From: Platycnemis pennipes
Lineage: Eukaryota > Arthropoda > Insecta > Odonata > Platycnemididae
NCBI GenBank assembly: GCA_933228895.1
Contig: OW121857.1
Span: forward strand, 1,674,001 to 1,738,000
Direction of reading: 5' to 3'
Length of the DNA: 64,000 nucleotides
Shown: positions 32,801-44,200 of the stretch, piece by piece
How the letters are laid out: each line of letters opens with the position of its first letter
Numbering within the stretch: position 1 is the stretch's first letter
Made by a program: the position numbers and the translations under genes
Notes under the pieces: generated by a model
Databases searched by the model: none
What the model saw: the letters and a program-made list of their open reading frames with translations, nothing else
What the model was told of the DNA's origin: nothing

Positions 32801-32872
32801 GAGTATTCTGTAGTGCATGATGCATGTATTAACCCCTCAAATACTATAGATACTAACAATCTAGTTGCATGA
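29807..32872 (+). CDS. Host family-1 LINE ORF2 with an ATG start made by the insertion
   Basis: This 1,021-residue endonuclease-reverse transcriptase is intact. APE endonuclease spans ~73-293 (GTESW at ~103-107, SDH at ~284-286). The reverse transcriptase spans ~520-830, with catalytic Asp656 in LDFKKAFD and FADD at 742-745, followed by the C-terminal region. The first eight residues (MERMERKG) derive from filler DNA at the nested-insertion junction, so this copy has an ATG that normal family-1 ORF2s lack; the next methionine is residue 318, beyond the endonuclease. It is now separated from its own ORF1 and 5' UTR by the nested element, and the head-to-head 5' UTR of that element lies immediately upstream. 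Confidence 0.92.
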   Translation: MERMERKGKIVQEFDRTCRVVLEGQRKTHGENEHDNSSKVRGRPNSLSVKKLSRKILVGKEHQERNRLEEKISVIVVNCRSIRNKVAEFHHLIKSTNADIIVGTESWLSKDISDHEVFPKCFTVYRKDRVSRNGGGVFIAVKDPYVSRRELISERNVESIWCSVKSKSSNAKKIYVGAYYRPPDADANSIIELESEIRTLLSGKNDRGIIVGGDFNLPSIDWNTCSFIAGGKDKEHCESLLNTFTTHSLQQLVTEPTRGNNILDLLATNIPERVLNTVTDTGISDHKIVHAKFIVGVERHYKPRRRVYLFGKANYDGMKEELREAFNVFSEQSKGLNTEDSWREFLEVTRNAVHKYIPSKYISDNTEPRWYNAEVRKSLKRQRVCHAKMKNARRGLSVEEKNELVQNYKKSRALARKSCRQALSHFKSKMLGEYLDSNPKAFWSYVRELQGNKSTVHTLKNDKGIRVTSSVEKANTLNTFFQSVFNSSSQNAVEPPPNTFSEQMPEINISCRGIEQQLKSISKNKAPGPDQIPSRVYKTLASEIAPYLEIIFNKTLKNHTVPKDWKVANITPIFKSGDREEPSNYRPISLTSISCKIFEHIVVSSIMGHLDSQGLLINSQHGFRKGRSCETQLALFVHDILVHGESSTEVDAIFLDFKKAFDKVPHDKLILKLESFGINKDVVCWVKEFLSGREQRVVIDGIMSDTIEVTSGVPQGSVVGPLLFLLYINDLGTVVSSNLRLFADDAVVYRGISNEEDMKSLSKDLDAIQEWCDKWQLELNLKKCVAINFWRRNNSIERSYRINNTKIENVETVRYLGVTITKDLSWGRHIREICGRAKRKLGFIKRVLGKCDEKTKERCYFSLVRPHLEYAASVWDPNELGLMRELDSVQRRAARFVKRCYDRLSSVSELIQELGWESLSERRLKFRFNLLQKFQSDSFTEDVRHILKTPAYYARFDQINKIREIDCRTDRFKMAFFPRTIREQNRQHRKGIGRGNILEYSVVHDACINPSNTIDTNNLVA

Positions 32873-32985
32873 GACCCTTTAGTTGCTTGCTTGCATGCTA
32901 GTAGTGAATGCTTGGTGACCTTCACCCCCTGCCACACACCCTCGCGGTGGCTTGCAGGGTATCGTGTAGATGTAGATGTAGATTC
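29827..32985 (+). mobile_element. Host family-1 LINE, 3' half
   Basis: This continues the element begun at 20822, from gggaaaaatcg through ORF2, the 3' UTR, hairpin and (TGTAGA)n tail. The two halves add to ~6.07 kb, equal to the nested element. Confidence 0.93.
32925..32963 (+). other. Conserved LINE 3'-terminal hairpin (representative copy)
   Basis: CCCTGCCACACACC pairs with GGTGGCTTGCAGGG (outer stem CCCTGC/GCAGGG, inner ACC/GGT) just before the tail. The same structure ends every family-1 and family-2 copy. 3' hairpins are known recognition elements for the reverse transcriptases of several LINE clades; that role is inferred here. Confidence 0.7.
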
Positions 32986-32989
32986 ACAT

Positions 32990-33370
32990 TAAAATCATTG
33001 GTACAATAGGTAGCAATACCGTGTATATCATCAATCACAGTATAATGAAAGAAGGGGATCATCTTACGAGAAAATCATTTCTCCAGAGATCACGGCCTCG
33101 ATCATGGTGATCTTCATAAGGTGTGCGCTAGTGTTATCGCTATTTTTTGGTTTAACTTATGTCAGAGAGAACGTGATTTCCGTTCTTCATTTTTCGCACA
33201 GCACTTCAAATCGCTTATCAAAATCAGTGGAGCGGATTTCATAGACGGTTATTGTTAACCCTGCGCTAATTTAGGGGTAAGCGTTATCGATACAGATTGC
33301 GATAACGCGAAAGATGCATCCGTGATTCCACACCAGATCTTAACGCACATTCTTAGACGCACAGAAACCA
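32990..33370. other. Unannotated stretch
   Basis: No gene or repeat is recognised between the LINE tail and the family-2 fragment. Confidence 0.3.
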
Positions 33371-33464
33371 GACCATAATCTCAAAATTAGAGAAATTGAT
33401 TGCCGAACTGACCGATTCAAAATATCCTTTTTTCCTCGTACTATTAGGGATATGAATAACGGTA
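33371..33464 (+). mobile_element. Family-2 LINE 3' fragment, first part
   Basis: It begins at accataatctcaaaattag and encodes the end of ORF2 (REIDCRTDRFK). It is interrupted at GGTA by a DNA transposon and continues at 35475. Confidence 0.85.
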
Positions 33465-35474
33465 CTCAGGTAAAAATATCTCTTTTGCTATTCATTTTAA
33501 ACTGATTTTCAACAGAATTTCTTTACTCATTTGCAATTCATCTGTAATTGCTTTGCAATTTGAAACACGAAGCATATCAGTTGACAATCAGTTGCAGATG
33601 ACCTCAAGAAAAGGTGGAAGATGAGTTGCGAGCCAGATGGAAATTAGTTGAAAATCAATTACAATTGATTTTAAAAATAGTGGAAAATGAGTTGCAATGC
33701 AGTTGCAAAATAGTTTTAAAGTAAAAAGCAGTTGCATCGCAGTTTTATTTAATATGACCCTGAGAGCACAAAGTTTGCAGTTTCATGGTAGTGCGATAAT
33801 CAACACAAAAATGTAACAAGGCAGTAAACTTTGGTTTTCCCCACAGAATATTAATATACCTACTAACTACGTAGTTTAATATTTAATATACTAACTACGT
33901 AACGTACGTTTCTACGACACTTCATCATCAGGTAAACTAATAATTACGCTGCGTACTAGTCGAAACTTATAGTGGTACAGTACTATTCTGTGCACAAAAG
34001 CAATTTAGTTGACTATTACAAAAAAATGACTTCGACAAAAATGCCTGAAAAACACCAAATCCAACCGCTTCTACAGGAATTACGCCAGAAACCGTCAGCA
34101 TAACAAAAATATAATAATAAATACCTTTATTTACCAGAAGTCCAGTTCAAATGAATTATACAAAATTTACACAACAGCACCTCAACAGACAATCAATGGC
34201 ACTTCCTCAGCGTTTCCGAAGACACTGTATATGCATTACCAAAATTTTAAACGAAAAGAAAGAGTTCATTGATATCACATCATTTTGTTGCCAAACACAG
34301 TTATTCACTCGGCAATATAATGCAAACCAAACAAAACGGAACCTCACTTGGCATCAATTACAGGAAAAAGGTCCAAATACCCCACTACAGTACCATATCT
34401 GCTAGCAGTAAAGTAACACACGTTGAAACTTCAAGGATCCTTCGTTCCACGACGTATTTTTTAACAACTTCGTAACGTTACTGGTAACTTCGGAGAACAA
34501 GTATTCTATGGTTGAGAAAATCTGTAAAGACAATAAAACGCAGATGCTACAGAAAAAAAACGGATTTCTAAGCAGACATTATTCCATTGCCTTTAATTTC
34601 AAAGTACACTTACCACTACGATACAGCCTCAGTACACAAGTACCTAGCGGATGAACCGGAACCAAATTATTCTTTAGAATACAAGAATGCATAAGACAAC
34701 TGTATATTATGTAACTAGAGTGTGAAAAAACACTGAGATGATAAATTTCAACTACACTCCAATAAGATTGGGCACATGTTTACGTGTGTTTCTTGCGTTT
34801 CCATGCGCGGGCACCGCGGGCAGGATTTAACAAAAGAAAACTGCCGAAGCAAGCGCAGCCAACTTGGCCAAATGAGCGGAATTTCTACCGGATGATATTG
34901 TTTAAGCTCAGTAATGGGCTAATTATGACGAAAGAATGTTTGCAGATGTACCGGTAATTCCGTTTTTTATAACTATTTAAACGGATATCATGGTGAACTA
35001 TTGAAAACATATTATGTTAAATTTTTTTTGGTTGGTAATTTTTGGTTTCAAATTTGGTCGACAGCATCCGTCATTAAAACTTTATTATCGTGTCGTCTAC
35101 AGCAAACTACAATCAGTGAAGTTATCAGTAGACGTTAAATTGACCAAATTTAGAAATCTACAATTTTTAGTGTACTCTCAGGGGAGTTTTAAAATAGTTT
35201 TAAAATCGGTAGCAAAATTGTGTGAAAATCAGTTGAATAAGAATTAAAGAATAAAAATCAGTTGCATAACAGTTTAGCAGAAAATCAGTTGAAAAATAGT
35301 TTGAAAATGTGTTGCAAAATTGAGTGAAAATGGGTTCCAAATGAGCATGACACTAAAAATTGGGATGCAAACCAGTGAAAATCAGTTCAAAATCAGTTGA
35401 AGATGAGTTTATTGTGTTTAAAAGAGTTTCAAACCAGTTTCAAATGAATTGCAGAAGAGATATTTTTACCTGAG
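33465..35474. mobile_element. 2.0-kb DNA transposon with TA target duplication (non-autonomous)
   Basis: Terminal inverted repeats start CTCAGGTAAAAATATCTCTT at both ends, with imperfect pairing continuing ~25 bases further. TA flanks both sides (33463-33464 and 35475-35476), and removing one TA and the element restores the family-2 LINE sequence. Subterminal regions are crowded with variants of AATCAGTTGAAAAT and CAGTTGCAAA. No transposase-like frame is present in the ~1.3-kb centre. TA duplication suggests a Tc1/mariner-IS630-type or related transposase acting in trans. Confidence 0.85.
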
Positions 35475-35732
35475 TAAATATATCCAGTACGAGTGTAGCA
35501 ATGGAGAGCATTGGTGGCTGCATGTTGGTATAGGGACTTGGAGCTGACCCAACTAACAGCATGTTTTTGCGTGTATGCTTTGCTATTTTTATCTTTTTTT
35601 GAATAGCGTAGTTTTGAACAGTACCAATACAAGTACTAATCTTTTTTATGCGTGATGTGTGGTGCATGTTTGGTGAGAGTTCACCCCCTGCCACACACCT
35701 TTGTGGTGGCTTGCAGGGTATTATGTAGATGT
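35475..35732 (+). mobile_element. Family-2 LINE 3' fragment, second part
   Basis: It contains the rest of the 3' UTR, the hairpin (caccccctgccacacacc, about 35681) and the tail ending ttatgtagatgta. Directly after the tail is a ~20-base piece of the same 3' end in reverse (aaggtgtgtggcagggg). Confidence 0.85.
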
Positions 35733-35753
35733 ATAAAGGTGTGTGGCAGGGGA

Positions 35754-36314
35754 AGCATTTCAGTCGCATTGTTTCCTACCGGTAAGATTATACTCACATA
35801 ACAAATTAGCTGAACATGCTACTTACTTTGATGAAATAACATAATGACTGCCGTTGGCTGACAAAATATTATCAACTATTCACTTTATAATGCACTCGAA
35901 ACACGTGCAACGTCGTAGGCAACAAATTCGATATCAATCAGGTGTAGCGTCCATTTCATGCAATATTGCATTGGTATCACCATTTTATGCAGTTTTTTTA
36001 CTTACCAGTGGAAGGTAAAACCAGTTATTCTTCTATCTGTGCGATTACTGCACCCGTAAGCCGAGCAGCAAACCATCTACGAATGCAAAGTTAACATAGC
36101 ATATACCTGCCTGAAGGACATTTGCGAACATAGATGATAATTTTCTGAGAAATACACATACTATTAAGTATTTACGTACCTTCATATGACCTCTGTAGTC
36201 ACTGGTTTCAGAAAAACTTGACATTTTCTTCACACGCATGCTTATGGAAAATCCACGAAGCTGGGATGGATAATATGGCTAAAGGCGCAAGAATACGTTA
36301 CGCCTGGCTTCACG
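35754..36314. other. Unannotated stretch
   Basis: This AT-rich segment holds no recognised gene or repeat. Confidence 0.3.
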
Positions 36315-36322
36315 GGGCAGAG

Positions 36323-36705
36323 TAGGCTTGTGCGATGACCGATTTTGATCATCGATTTTCGATGAAAAAATTTCATGACGATGACGATGGCTTCATCGAT
36401 GACGATGATTGTCATCGATCATCGAGTAGAGTGTACACGATGATCGATGAATATCGATGATCGATGAATGTCGATTATCGATGACTGTCGATGATCGATG
36501 AATTACGATGATCGATGACTATCTATGATCGGTGTGGATGTCTCGGTTGGTAGTTTGGTCTGGCTATTAAGTGAAGATTGAATTGGGTCAAACGTAATTG
36601 AGAAGGACAAGGTCTATTTATTAAAGAGCGAAACAATCAGTTATCGCACCGCGATGACTGAAATCATCATCGATCTTCGATTAATCGACTCATCGCACAA
36701 GCTTA
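36323..36705. mobile_element. hAT-like MITE with GATCGATGA-rich core
   Basis: The TIRs are TAGGCTTGTGCGATGA (left) and TAAGCTTGTGCGATGA (right, inverted). The flanking 8-mers are GGGCAGAG (36315-36322) and GGTCAGAG (36706-36713), differing at one base, which fits hAT-type 8-bp target duplications. The left half of the interior is a run of CGATGATCGATGA variants, themselves palindromic. The 383-bp length gives no coding capacity. Confidence 0.78.
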
Positions 36706-36736
36706 GGTCAGAGACGTTATGCCCCCTCTACTCCAC

Positions 36737-37266
36737 AATGGGGTCGTTTACCATATTTTTTTTATTGCCGAATCTGATAGAGTTTGTAAACTAAAAGGAC
36801 CCGTATTTTTCCGTTTTCTGATCCGACAATTATTTCCCGAGTTATAAGCGGCGGAAAACAGATGTTTTTAACCCTTTCGGAAAAGTGGGTGTGGTGCAAC
36901 CTCTGACGTATATCTTCTTCGTCCAATCACAACTGAGCCCGCGATGCTACTTCGCCTTATCGCAAAGGGGGGGACACAGCTGACTCGGCCAATCGGAGCG
37001 ATTTCGACAGAATCTGTGCGAGCAAACCTTCCGAGAACCCCCCTCCACTCCCTTCCCACTCCCCTGAAAGCAGGTAAGGACGGGAGGAAAATGACGTCAA
37101 TGTTATCACAGCAGCATTTTCGGTGGGCGTCACCTTTTGCTTATTTTAATTTTTGATTTATGAGTGAATGGTTGTGGTTAGAAGATTATTTTTTTCACTA
37201 AAATTCGTTTTTCGTTTCCATCTAACGATTTCGTGTACAGAATTGCGATTTCGGTTCCGAGTGAAC
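36737..37266 (+). repeat. Dispersed repeat R1, copy 2 (unoccupied)
   Basis: This full ~530-bp copy of the repeat is split by a LINE at 1669-5150. The corresponding insertion point is at about 37071-37077 (gaaagcaggtaagg). No TIRs or coding frame are seen. Confidence 0.88.
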
Positions 37267-37455
37267 GCATTGGCACCACTTTGGTGAAACCCTGGGGGCT
37301 GCACAACCCGAGGTTACACCGTGACGCAACTGAAAGACTAACATTTGGTGGAAGGGACGTTGGCGGTGAGTCGAAGACAACAAAATGACAGATTACAACA
37401 CGGTGAGTTTATCTTTTTGTCCGCAAGAGACGGTGTGGCGAGCCGAGCTGGCTCG

Positions 37456-37580
37456 TGCAGTGCGGGAGTGAGTCCGTGCAGTGGCGATGGTTAGTCACGA
37501 AGGCTGACTGGGGAGCTAACGCCTTGACCTTGTTAGAGTATGCACGTTTTTCATGAAGTATGCACGTGAGAGTAACATTG
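37456..37580 (+). repeat. Dispersed repeat shared with 19868-19982
   Basis: gtgcagtgcgggag, ggggagctaacgccttgacc and gcacgtttttcatg are shared in order with the earlier copy. It may be part of a longer low-copy family; class unknown. Confidence 0.7.
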
Positions 37581-37764
37581 TTTAAAAGTCTCAGTTTATT
37601 TTTCGTTGCTCCGGCACCCACATCCAACAATTCAGCGTGAGAATGCTGTCAACAGAGTTATTCTGATCACCTTTGTCCTTTAAATCATCAACGGAGGATA
37701 TATTTGCATGTTTACGTTTATTTCCGATGCCCTAAATATTTAATTTAGCCGATGAAAGAACTCA

Positions 37765-37812
37765 GTGGAGAGCTGCGTCAAACCAATCTAAGGAATGATG
37801 CTGATGAGGTAT
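37765..37812 (+). mobile_element. RTE-like LINE 3' stub
   Basis: gtggagagctgcgtcaaacc is the reverse complement of the RTE-like 3' end at 18110-18135, followed by a decayed (GATGAT) tail ending gatgctgatga. Confidence 0.7.
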
Positions 37813-38272
37813 TTAATCTTCCGAGGAACTCTCATGGTGCACATGAATAATATTGATTGGGCACTGATTTCCGTTTATCTTCCTCTGGAAAACCATCGCT
37901 GTTGTTCAACGCAATTTGGACATCTCTAAAAAGGACGTCGTTTTGAGACGATACCCTTCTAGTTAGCAGTGTGATAATGTCATCGAGGCACTAAACTCAC
38001 GTTCACTCTGCATGGCTCATGGAATTAATAAATTAATGCATGAAAAATGCTACACTGATGAACAATTGCCTATTGTACCTCTTCGTGTATACTAATCACT
38101 TAGTTGTGCCAGCCACCAAACACCAAAAATGTTTGTGATAAGAAATTGTTACAGCCTTGAGTAGATGCAATTTTCTCAAAGGGCAAATAAATAGAACACA
38201 TCCAATTCCACATCACATTTTCATAGAAGTCACTGCGCAGTGATCTTGTAACTTTAGATGAAAGTGTAAGCG

Positions 38273-40666
38273 TAAGTTCATTTCCTTCGCCTGCGCTCAG
38301 AGTGAACGGACGGGTGGTCACTGAGCTCCGGAATTCTTGCCTTTCACTTTTTCCGTCGCCAGCAGCAGCTTTTTAAGTTGCCTAGCTGGGCCTGTATCGT
38401 AGTGTAGTAGTGTATTAAGTAGTGAGTGTTTAGTAGTAAGTGCTTCTGCGCCTGCCTTAATATATTATTACGGTAGTGTGAGTGCTTGCGTGGGTTCTTG
38501 GTGTTGTGGGTGCTTGGTCCCGCCGTGGTGCCGTCCCGGCTGGTCTTTGGTGTGTGGTTTACGCTGCGTCCAAGTGTGTTCGCTGATAGTGCTAAGTAGA
38601 TCTAATTTCAGTTTCTTCTTTCTTTTAACTACTCCGCAGCAAATAATACTCTTAAATTATAATACTGTCACCTACTTGTTGTCTAAGTATAATCTAATCG
38701 TGTTGAGTGGACTATATTTAAAAGTACTTACATATTTCTATTTTATCATCACCGTAGTTCTCGAGGCGTTGTTTAAGTTTTTTTCTCAGTTCATAGCACA
38801 GTTCCTTTTATATTGTTCCGCCTAGTTATTGGCTCAGCTTTTCTTACTATTCAATATTTTAATCTTGTGAAGTGTTAACGTAAGCGAAAGGAATATATTA
38901 ATAATTATATATACTTGCTTTTGATTGAAGAACTGCATAAAATTTAACGGTTGTCGCAGTAATTTTAATTGTATAGTTTATTTCTCTTTCATCTCCATTG
39001 AGTGAGTTAACTTACATATTTATTCCTCAGAGCTATTTTCTTTAATAAAATTTCCTCTTTGTATATGTAAATATATTGTTATCTAGCACATTTAGAGATC
39101 GTTACTTGTTTTGTTACATCCATAATAAGTTGTCTCTTTCACCGTCCTTCTTATTATTCTGTAGTTGGTCTCAGTAGTTTTATGTAGAGCTTTTTCTTTA
39201 TCATTTAGTGATCTTATATTTCGTGTAGAATATATTTATAGTTAGTTATTTGCTGGTTACATTTTTACTAAATAGTTTATTTTAGCGTTTTTTCTTATTA
39301 TTATTAAGTAGTTTAACCTTTTAAGTATTAACGTAAGTTAAACGTAGTATATTAATAAGTTGTCTCTTTCATCGTACTTCTTAATATTCTATAGTTTCTG
39401 TCTCAGTAGTTTTTTATGTAGAGCTTTTATTTTTCATCATTTAGTTATCGTCATATTTCGTGTAGAATATATTTAAAGTTTGTTATTTGTTGGTTACGTT
39501 TATACGGAGTAGTTTATTTTAGCGTTTTTTCTTATTTATAAGTAGTTTAAACTTTTAATTATTTACATAAGTTATACGTAATATATTAATATCCTAACAG
39601 TAGTTTTAACTCTAATCTAAGTGGTAGTTGGGTAGTAGGTATTACTTGCATATTAACCTAACTCTTCTCTCTACTAGAGCCTTACTCTCCGTTGTTTTGT
39701 CAGTTAGCTGCTTCTTCCTTCTAGCCTATATTACTCACGTCAACAACACTACATTCCTTCCCTTCCCATCGCTAACCTTGTCAAGGTCCAGACCCCCAGC
39801 CGTGAAACAATCCCCTAACCGACTCCCCGTCGAGAGCCCTTCCTGCGCAAACCACTCACCCGTGTAAGTCTTATCCTACCTCCTGTTGTTGCTAGGGCAA
39901 TTAGTTAAGTGCCTACGTGCTGGTGATTATTGATTTTTAAATCTTATTGCTGAGTCCTTTAGAGTTCTATTGTAGGCATTTCTTAGTGTGTACTTAATTG
40001 TGTAAAGAATCTAGGTACTTTCTGTTCCTTGTATTAATATATCTGAAGTTTATTTATAATCGAATAGTACTGCTTCCAACGTAGTTCATCCATAGCTTAG
40101 TGGTTGTAATTTATAATATATAGTCTTTACATAGCTTAGTTTTCGGGGAAAAGCGTGATTAGGATGGCTTTGAATCGGTCTTCTGTCGTGACGCTCGATA
40201 ATTCAGGCGAATGCGCGGCTCTAAGGGCCCGTATCGCCGAGTTGGAGAGAATCGTGTCGGAGCTCCGTTCGAAGGTAGAAGGGAGGGTGTCTGTCTCCGA
40301 GAGTGCTGGAGTTTCGGGTGGACTCATTAGTGAGGATCCAACCGTCACTACACCGCTCAGTGAAGAGGTAGCGCCAGCCCCTAAGCCCGATGAGTGGAGG
40401 GTAGTTACTCTGAGTAGCGGAGGTGTAAGGCTGCGGCGCGGAGCGGAGGTTGCAGAGGCAACTCCTCTCCCCGTCTCAAATAGGTTTCAGGCGCTTCCTA
40501 TGGATGTCGCCGAGATTCCTGCAGCCGGCCCCGTCGCTACTCCGAGAGCTCTACCGAGGAGAAGCCGTCAGAGTGGGAAGGGGGGGATGCTAGTGATAGG
40601 GAGTAGTAACGTTCGGCGTGTGATGGCTCCTTTGCGGAGAAGGGCAGACCGCGAGGGTGTTAGCCA
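38273..40666 (+). mobile_element. Family-2 LINE, 5' part (5' UTR and start of ORF1)
   Basis: The 5' end at about 38280 (ttccttcgcctgcgctcag) parallels the family-1 5' end, and agcagctttttaagttgcct matches family 1 as well. Tandem ~235-bp monomers with atattaata and catatttcgtgtagaatat recur at about 38900-39600. The element is interrupted in ORF1 by a P-like transposon at 40675 and resumes at 47267, ending at about 50884. TGTAAGCG before (38265-38272) and after (50885-50892) is the probable target duplication. Confidence 0.9.
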
Positions 40667-40674
40667 GGGCTTAA
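40165..40674 (+). pseudogene. Family-2 LINE ORF1, N-terminal part (split by transposon)
   Basis: The start ATG is at 40165. Residues ~12-45 form a leucine-rich coiled coil (LRARIAELERIVSELRSKV). SGNH block I is MLVIGSSNVRRVM near residue 140. The frame is cut after EGVSQ by the P-like element. The C-terminal part lies at 47267-47729, and the 8-base duplication leaves the two halves in the same frame, so precise loss of the transposon and one duplicate would rejoin them. Confidence 0.88.
40667..40674 (+). repeat. 8-bp target duplication GGGCTTAA, left copy
   Basis: This is identical to 47267-47274 and directly borders the 31-bp TIRs of the P-like element. Eight-base duplications are typical of P and hAT superfamilies. 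Confidence 0.9.
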
Positions 40675-41210
40675 TAAAGCTCTTGATTAGGAAAGTACGG
40701 TCAACCTTGCGCATCTAGCCATGATTGGCCTATTTTTACATGGGAGAGATAGGGACTAAACATGTTTTCACGAGATAAAAATTAATTAACTATATTTCAT
40801 CGAATTTGAGCCATGGTAACTTTTGAATGATAAAATTGCCTATAATACTACATCATTTTTATATCAAGTTTATTCTTCGAAATGCGGGAGTCGGCCTGTA
40901 TAATACGAGCCCAGCAGACGACGTTGTCTGCAATATGAGTGGAACGTCGCTATATTTTCCACGCTCGTAAAGTGACTTCTCGTTGATAACTGACGGAAAG
41001 GTATTTTAAAATGTTATATAACTACAGAAATATTAGCTTACTTATCAATTAGGTATCAAAATCGACTAGGTACCTATAGGATATTTCTCTGCAATAGGAG
41101 TAAAACGTCAAGTCTTCTTTGACCATGAATCCTCATAGAGAACAGACGGTGACTAAACTTGTATTGTCACTGGAATCTTAATCATTCTCAATTAAGGCTA
41201 ATTTCACGTT

Positions 41211-44200
41211 CTACATCTACATCTACATCTACACGATACCCTGCAAGCCACCGCGAGGGTGTGTGGCAGGGGGTGAAGGTCACCAAGCATTCACTACTAG
41301 CATGCAAGCAAGCAACTAAAGGGTCTCATGCAACTAGATTGTTAGTATCTATAGTATTTGAGGGGTTAATACATGCATCATGCACTACAGAATACTCTAA
41401 AATATTTCCCCTACCTATCCCTTTCCTATGCTGCCTATTCTGTTCTCTTATAGTACGGGGGAAAAATGCCATTTTGAATCTATCTGTACGACAATCTATC
41501 TCTCTAATCTTATTTATCTGGTCGAATCTAGCATAATACGCTGGTGTTTTCAATATGTGCCTAACATCTTCAGTAAAGCTATCCGATTGAAATTTCTGCA
41601 ATAGATTAAATCTGAACTTTAATCTACGCTCTGATAATGATTCCCACCCTAATTCTTGTATTAATTCTGATACACTACTCAACCTATCGTAACACCTTTT
41701 GACGAACCTAGCTGCTCTACGCTGCACACTGTCTAGTTCTCTCATCAAACCTAATTCATTAGGATCCCATACACTGGCTGCATACTCAAGGTGGGGCCTA
41801 ACTAGTGAAAAGTAGCATCGCTCTTTTGTCTTCTCATCACATTTCCCAAGTACTCTTTTTATAAATCCTAGCTTTCTCTTCGCTCGGCCGCATATTTCCC
41901 TTATGTGTCTTCCCCACGATAAATCTTTAGTGATTGTTACACCTAAATATCTTACGGTTTCAACGTTTTCGATCTTCGTGTTATTAATTCTATAGGATCG
42001 CTCTATCGAATTATTCCTCCTCCAAAAATTGATAGCTACACACTTTTTAAGGTTGAGTTCTAACTGCCATTTGTCGCACCACTCTTCAATTGCATCTAAA
42101 TCCTTGCTAAGTGATTTCATGTCCTCTTCGTTTGATATACCCCTGTACACCACCGCATCGTCTGCAAAAAGTCTAAGGTTACTACTAACTACGGTACCCA
42201 AATCGTTTATGTATAAAAGAAATAGAAGCGGACCTACTACGCTACCCTGGGGAACTCCCGATGTGACTTCGATTGTGTCCGACATGATACCATCTATGAC
42301 AACCCTCTGCTCTCGCCCACTTAAGAATTCTTTTACCCAACATACAACGTCTTTATTTATACCAAAACTCTCTAACTTCAAGATTAATTTGTCATGAGGA
42401 ACTTTATCGAAAGCCTTTTTAAAATCTAAAAATATCGCATCAACTTCAGTACTGCTTTCGCCGTGGACTAAAATATCGTGTACGAATAAAGCTAATTGTG
42501 TCTCGCAAGATCTACCTTTCCGGAACCCATGCTGGCTGTTTATGAGTAATCCCTGACTATCCAAATGCCCCATGATCGAACTGACTACTATGTGCTCAAA
42601 TATCTTACAAGAGATTGACGTGAGTGAAATGGGTCTGTAGTTACTAGGTTCTTCCCTATCACCGCTTTTAAATATAGGTGTAATGTTAGCTACTTTCCAA
42701 TCCTTGGGTACTGTGTGGTTCTTTAGTGTTTTATTGAATATTATTTCTAGATAGGGGGCTATTTCAGAAGCTAATGTTTTATAAACTCTGGAAGGAATTT
42801 GATCGGGACCTGGTGCTTTGTTTTTACTTATGCTTTTTAACTGCTGCTCTATTCCGCGACATGAAATTTTTATTTCGGGCATTTGCTCACTGAAAGTGTT
42901 CGGCGGTGGTTCCACTGCGTTTTGTGACGATGAGTTGAATACACTTTGGAAGAAGGTGTTTAAAGTGTTGGCTTTTTCTACACTGCTGGTGACTCTGATT
43001 CCTTTATCATTTTTAAGTGTGTGCACTGTGGACTTATTTCCCTGAAGCTCTCTCACATATGACCAAAACGCTTTAGGATTGCTATCTAAATATTCTCCTA
43101 ACATCTTGCTCTTGAAATGTGATAACGCTTGCCGACATGATTTCCTTGCTAATGCTCTCGATTTTTTATAGTTTTGAACTAGCTCATTTTTTTCCTCTAC
43201 CGATAGACCCCGTCTGGCATTTTTCATCTTAGCGTGGCATACCCTTTGTCGCTTTAGTGATTTCCTAACCTCCGCGTTATACCACCTTGGCTCTGTATTA
43301 TCACTAATATATTTACTTGGTATGTATTTATGAACTGCGTTACGGGTGACCTCAAGAAATTCTCTCCACGAATCCTCTGTATTTAATCCTTTGCTTTGTT
43401 CGCTGAATACATTAAACGCTTCCCTTAATTCCTCTTTCATACCGTCGTAATTTGCCTTGCCAAATAAGTACACCCTCCTCCTTGGTTTATAATGTCTTTC
43501 AACGCCTACAATAAATTTCGCATGCACTATTTTATGGTCACTAATTCCTGTGTCTGTAACTGTATTTAGAACTCTCTCGGGTATATTTGTTGCTAATAAG
43601 TCTAGAATGTTGTTACCCCTGGTCGGCTCTGTTACTAGCTGTTGTAGAGAATGTGTCGTAAAGGTGTTCAACAGTGATTCGCAATGTTCCTTATCCTTAC
43701 CTCCTGCAATGAAACTACACGTATTCCAGTCTATCGAGGGGAGATTGAAATCTCCGCCTACTATTATTCCTCTATCATTCTTCCCAGAAAGTAATGTGCG
43801 TATCTCTGACTCTAGCTCTATTATAGAATTGACGTCTGTGTCCGGTGGCCTGTAATATGCACCTACATATATCTTTTTTGCGTTACTACTTTTACTTTTA
43901 ACGGAACACCAAATACTTTCTACATTTCGCTCTGAAATAAGTTCTCTTCTACTGACATACGGGTCCTTCACAGCTATGAAAACTCCTCCTCCGTTTCTGC
44001 TTACTCTATCCTTTCTGTATACTGTAAAACACTTCGGAAATACTTCGTGATCTGATATGTCCTTCGAAAGCCAGCTTTCTGTACCTACGATTATATCTGC
44101 ATTAGTACTCTTAATGAGGTGGTGAAATTCTGCTACTTTATTTCTTATACTACGACAATTCACTACTATCACTGAAATTTTTTCTTCCAATCTGTTTCTC

